This document shows, piece after piece, positions 39,187 through 41,210 of a stretch of 41,210 nucleotides of DNA. Source of the DNA: an uncultured Bacteroides sp. (GTDB lineage Bacteria > Bacteroidota > Bacteroidia > Bacteroidales > Bacteroidaceae); assembly GCA_900544675.1 (NCBI GenBank), contig UQVZ01000029.1, positions 1-41,210 on the forward strand, read 5' to 3'. Under the pieces are notes generated by a model. That model was not told the origin of the DNA and ran no database searches. It saw nothing but the letters and a program-made list of their open reading frames with translations. Positions within the stretch are counted from its first letter, which is position 1. Each line of letters opens with the position of its first letter. The position numbers and the translations under genes are program-made.

Positions 39187-41199
39187 TCAGAGCATTGATT
39201 TTACTTGGTTGTATACATTTTCGGCAGTGAAGCCCAGCTTTTCGTCCAATACCTTGTACGGAGCAGAGAAACCGAACGACTCCAATCCCCAAATCTTGCC
39301 ATTGCTTCCTACCAGTCCGAGCAAGTTGACAGGCAGACCGGCTGTCAGACCGAAGATTTTTGCACCTGTCGGGATAACGCTTTCCTGATATTCCTTGCTT
39401 TGGCTGCGGAACAAACCTTCCGAAGGAACGGAAACGATACGTACCTTGATGCCGTCTTTGCGCAACAATTCGGTACCGGCAACTAATGTTGATACTTCAG
39501 AACCCGAAGCCAACAGGATGACATCCGGATTTTCATCAGAGCCTGCTACGATGTAAGCGCCTTTGGCTGTCTGTGTATAGTCGTTGCCTTCAGGCAGATT
39601 GACAATGTTCTGACGAGAGAAAATCAAGGCAGTCGGAGTAGCCGTGTTTTCCATAGCCAGTTTCCATGCCTGGGTTGTTTCTTCGCAGTCTGCCGGACGG
39701 AGAACCAACATCGAGTTGTGTCCCTTGTGGTTTTTCAGTTTTTCCATCAGGCGGATTTGTGCTTCCTGTTCTACCGGCTCATGAGTAGGACCGTCTTCGC
39801 CTACACGGAATGCGTCGTGTGTCCAGATGAACTTCACGGGCGTTTCCATCAAGGCAGCCATACGTACGGCTGGTTTCATATAGTCGGAGAATACGAAGAA
39901 GGTACCGCATGCCGGGATTACACCTCCATGAAGTGCCATACCGATACAGCAGCAAGCCATGGTCAATTCGGATACACCTGCCTGGAAGAAAGCGCCGCTG
40001 AAATCGTTTTTGGTGAAAGCATGTGTCTTTTTCAAGAATCCGTCAGTCTTGTCCGAGTTAGACAAGTCGGCAGACGCGCAAACCATGTTTTCCACTTGGG
40101 TAGCCAATGCGCCCAATACGGTAGCCGAAGCGGCACGGGTAGCAGAGCCTGCTTTCTGCTGGATAGCATCCCAGTCTACCTTCGGAGCCTTGCCAGAGAA
40201 CCAGTATTCCATCTTGGCAGCCAGTTCCGGGTTGGCTTTTGCCCATTCTGCTTTGGCTGCATAGCGTTCGCTTACGATGGCTTTCAGTTCTTCGCGGCGT
40301 TTTGCATAAAGTTCTGCAACTTCCGGGAATATCTGGAACGGGTTTTCAGGGTCACCGCCCAAGTTCTTGATGGTGTTGATATAAGCATCACCTCCCAGCG
40401 GTGCACCGTGGGTAGCACAGTTGTGTTCGTAGCTGCTGTTATCTGCTTTACGGGCACCTTTACCCATGATGGTCTTTCCGATAATCAAGGTCGGCTGACC
40501 TGTTACAGCTTTAGCCTCGGTCAATGCAGCACGGATTTCGTCGGCGTCGTTACCATTGATGGTGATGACCTTCCAGCCCCATGCTTCATATTTCTTTGCT
40601 ACGTCTTCATCGGTTACATCCTTACATTCGGTAGACAATTGGATGTCGTTCGAGTCGTAGAACATAATCAGGTTGTCCAGTCCAAGGTGTCCGGCAATAC
40701 GTCCTGCGCCCTGTGAGATTTCCTCTTGTACGCCACCGTCTGAGATATAAGCGTAAATTGTCTGGCTCATTACATCGCCCAGACGTGCTTTCAGGAATTT
40801 GGCAGCTATGGCAGCACCTACGGCAAAGGTATGTCCTTGTCCCAGCGGACCTGATGTATTTTCGATGCCTCTCATTACGTCTACTTCAGGATGTCCCGGA
40901 GTAGGGCTTCCCCATTGGCGGAACTGTTGTAACTCATCCATGGTAAACTTGCCGGTCAAAGCCAATACCGAATACAGCATCGGCGACATGTGACCAGGGT
41001 CGAGGAAGAAACGGTCTCTGCCTTCCCAACGTGGGTTTTCTGGGTCATAAACTAAAAATTCAGAGAAGAGTACATTTACAAAATCAGCTCCACCCATTGC
41101 GCCGCCCGGATGTCCGGATTTGGCTTTTTCTACCATTGAAGCAGCCAGGATACGGATGTTGTCGGCTGCACGGTTCATAAGTTCTTTACTGTTTTTCAT
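39187..41199 (-). CDS. tkt: Transketolase
   Basis: 670-residue thiamine-diphosphate enzyme transferring two-carbon ketol units in the pentose phosphate pathway. Seen: the substrate-binding KSGHPGGAMGGADF (His30), TPGHPEVD with GIENTSGPLGQG, and the ThDP/metal motif in the variant form SDGGVQEE. There Asp154, Gly155 and Glu159 keep the register of the canonical GDG...E, and Asn184 is the third metal ligand. THDAFRVGEDGPTHEPVEQ in the second half carries the Glu that activates ThDP. Its start is at 41197-41199, with only 11 bp of upstream sequence visible. It forms an operon with rpiB. Confidence 0.96.
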   Translation of the reverse strand: MKNSKELMNRAADNIRILAASMVEKAKSGHPGGAMGGADFVNVLFSEFLVYDPENPRWEGRDRFFLDPGHMSPMLYSVLALTGKFTMDELQQFRQWGSPTPGHPEVDVMRGIENTSGPLGQGHTFAVGAAIAAKFLKARLGDVMSQTIYAYISDGGVQEEISQGAGRIAGHLGLDNLIMFYDSNDIQLSTECKDVTDEDVAKKYEAWGWKVITINGNDADEIRAALTEAKAVTGQPTLIIGKTIMGKGARKADNSSYEHNCATHGAPLGGDAYINTIKNLGGDPENPFQIFPEVAELYAKRREELKAIVSERYAAKAEWAKANPELAAKMEYWFSGKAPKVDWDAIQQKAGSATRAASATVLGALATQVENMVCASADLSNSDKTDGFLKKTHAFTKNDFSGAFFQAGVSELTMACCCIGMALHGGVIPACGTFFVFSDYMKPAVRMAALMETPVKFIWTHDAFRVGEDGPTHEPVEQEAQIRLMEKLKNHKGHNSMLVLRPADCEETTQAWKLAMENTATPTALIFSRQNIVNLPEGNDYTQTAKGAYIVAGSDENPDVILLASGSEVSTLVAGTELLRKDGIKVRIVSVPSEGLFRSQSKEYQESVIPTGAKIFGLTAGLPVNLLGLVGSNGKIWGLESFGFSAPYKVLDEKLGFTAENVYNQVKSML

Positions 41200-41210
41200 T
41201 ATTGGATATA

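Noticed and set aside
39718..40716. 332-codon plus-strand open frame
   Set aside because: Antisense to transketolase; Cys/Phe/His-rich shadow.

Overview
The window looks like chromosomal DNA from a gut Bacteroidales species close to Bacteroides/Phocaeicola. Most genes that follow a clear gap are preceded by the Bacteroidetes -7 motif TAnnTTTG, and there are few Shine-Dalgarno-like sites. The gene content also fits: a Na+-pumping methylmalonyl-CoA decarboxylase of the succinate-propionate route, a menaquinone operon, a BACON-type surface lipoprotein, a class A2 beta-lactamase and a TonB-dependent receptor. The species cannot be named from sequence alone. No tRNA, rRNA or CRISPR array was seen.

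Layout. 1-3.7 kb (minus): galactose operon galM - sugar MFS transporter - galK (galK cut by the window edge). 3.7-5.7 kb (minus): folC preceded by an exported beta-rich protein. 5.7-6.0 kb: gene-free, with three palindromic 23-bp repeats. 6.0-9.1 kb (minus): a DUF362 lipoprotein and a compact TonB-dependent receptor. 9.2-16.1 kb (minus): a tight menaquinone operon (hotdog thioesterase, menF, menD, menB, menC, menE) ending in a small AraC regulator with an HMA-like N-terminus. 16.2-18.6 kb: an EamA transporter (plus) converging on and overlapping a class A beta-lactamase (minus), plus an unknown helical protein. 18.7-19.3 kb: a BACON-like lipoprotein.

19.4-21.5 kb is the accessory part. A near-identical 35-bp direct repeat brackets about 1.9 kb of AT-rich DNA. 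It holds the promoter and first 39 codons of a type I restriction hsdM, an intact BRO-N/Fic fusion gene, a 173-bp foldback MITE inserted exactly at the fic stop codon, and the left end of an IS110-family element (structured leader plus the first ~35 codons of its recombinase). It reads as the scar of a lost defence island.

21.5-26.3 kb: type II NADH dehydrogenase (minus), a hexapeptide acetyltransferase, a MalY/PatB C-S lyase with an ECF S-like membrane protein (plus), a GNAT protein (minus), and a free-standing 83-residue protein resembling the C-terminal domain of GH13 cyclomaltodextrinases. 26.5-31.3 kb (minus): methylmalonyl-CoA epimerase and the four decarboxylase subunits; they would convert (R)-methylmalonyl-CoA to propionyl-CoA while exporting Na+. 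31.4-37.2 kb (minus): FemAB-like acyltransferase, sbcD and sbcC. 37.4-41.2 kb (minus): a DUF4468 protein, then transketolase and ribose-5-phosphate isomerase B, one base apart. Several operon ends carry strong hairpins; some share sequence with other intergenic repeats in the window.
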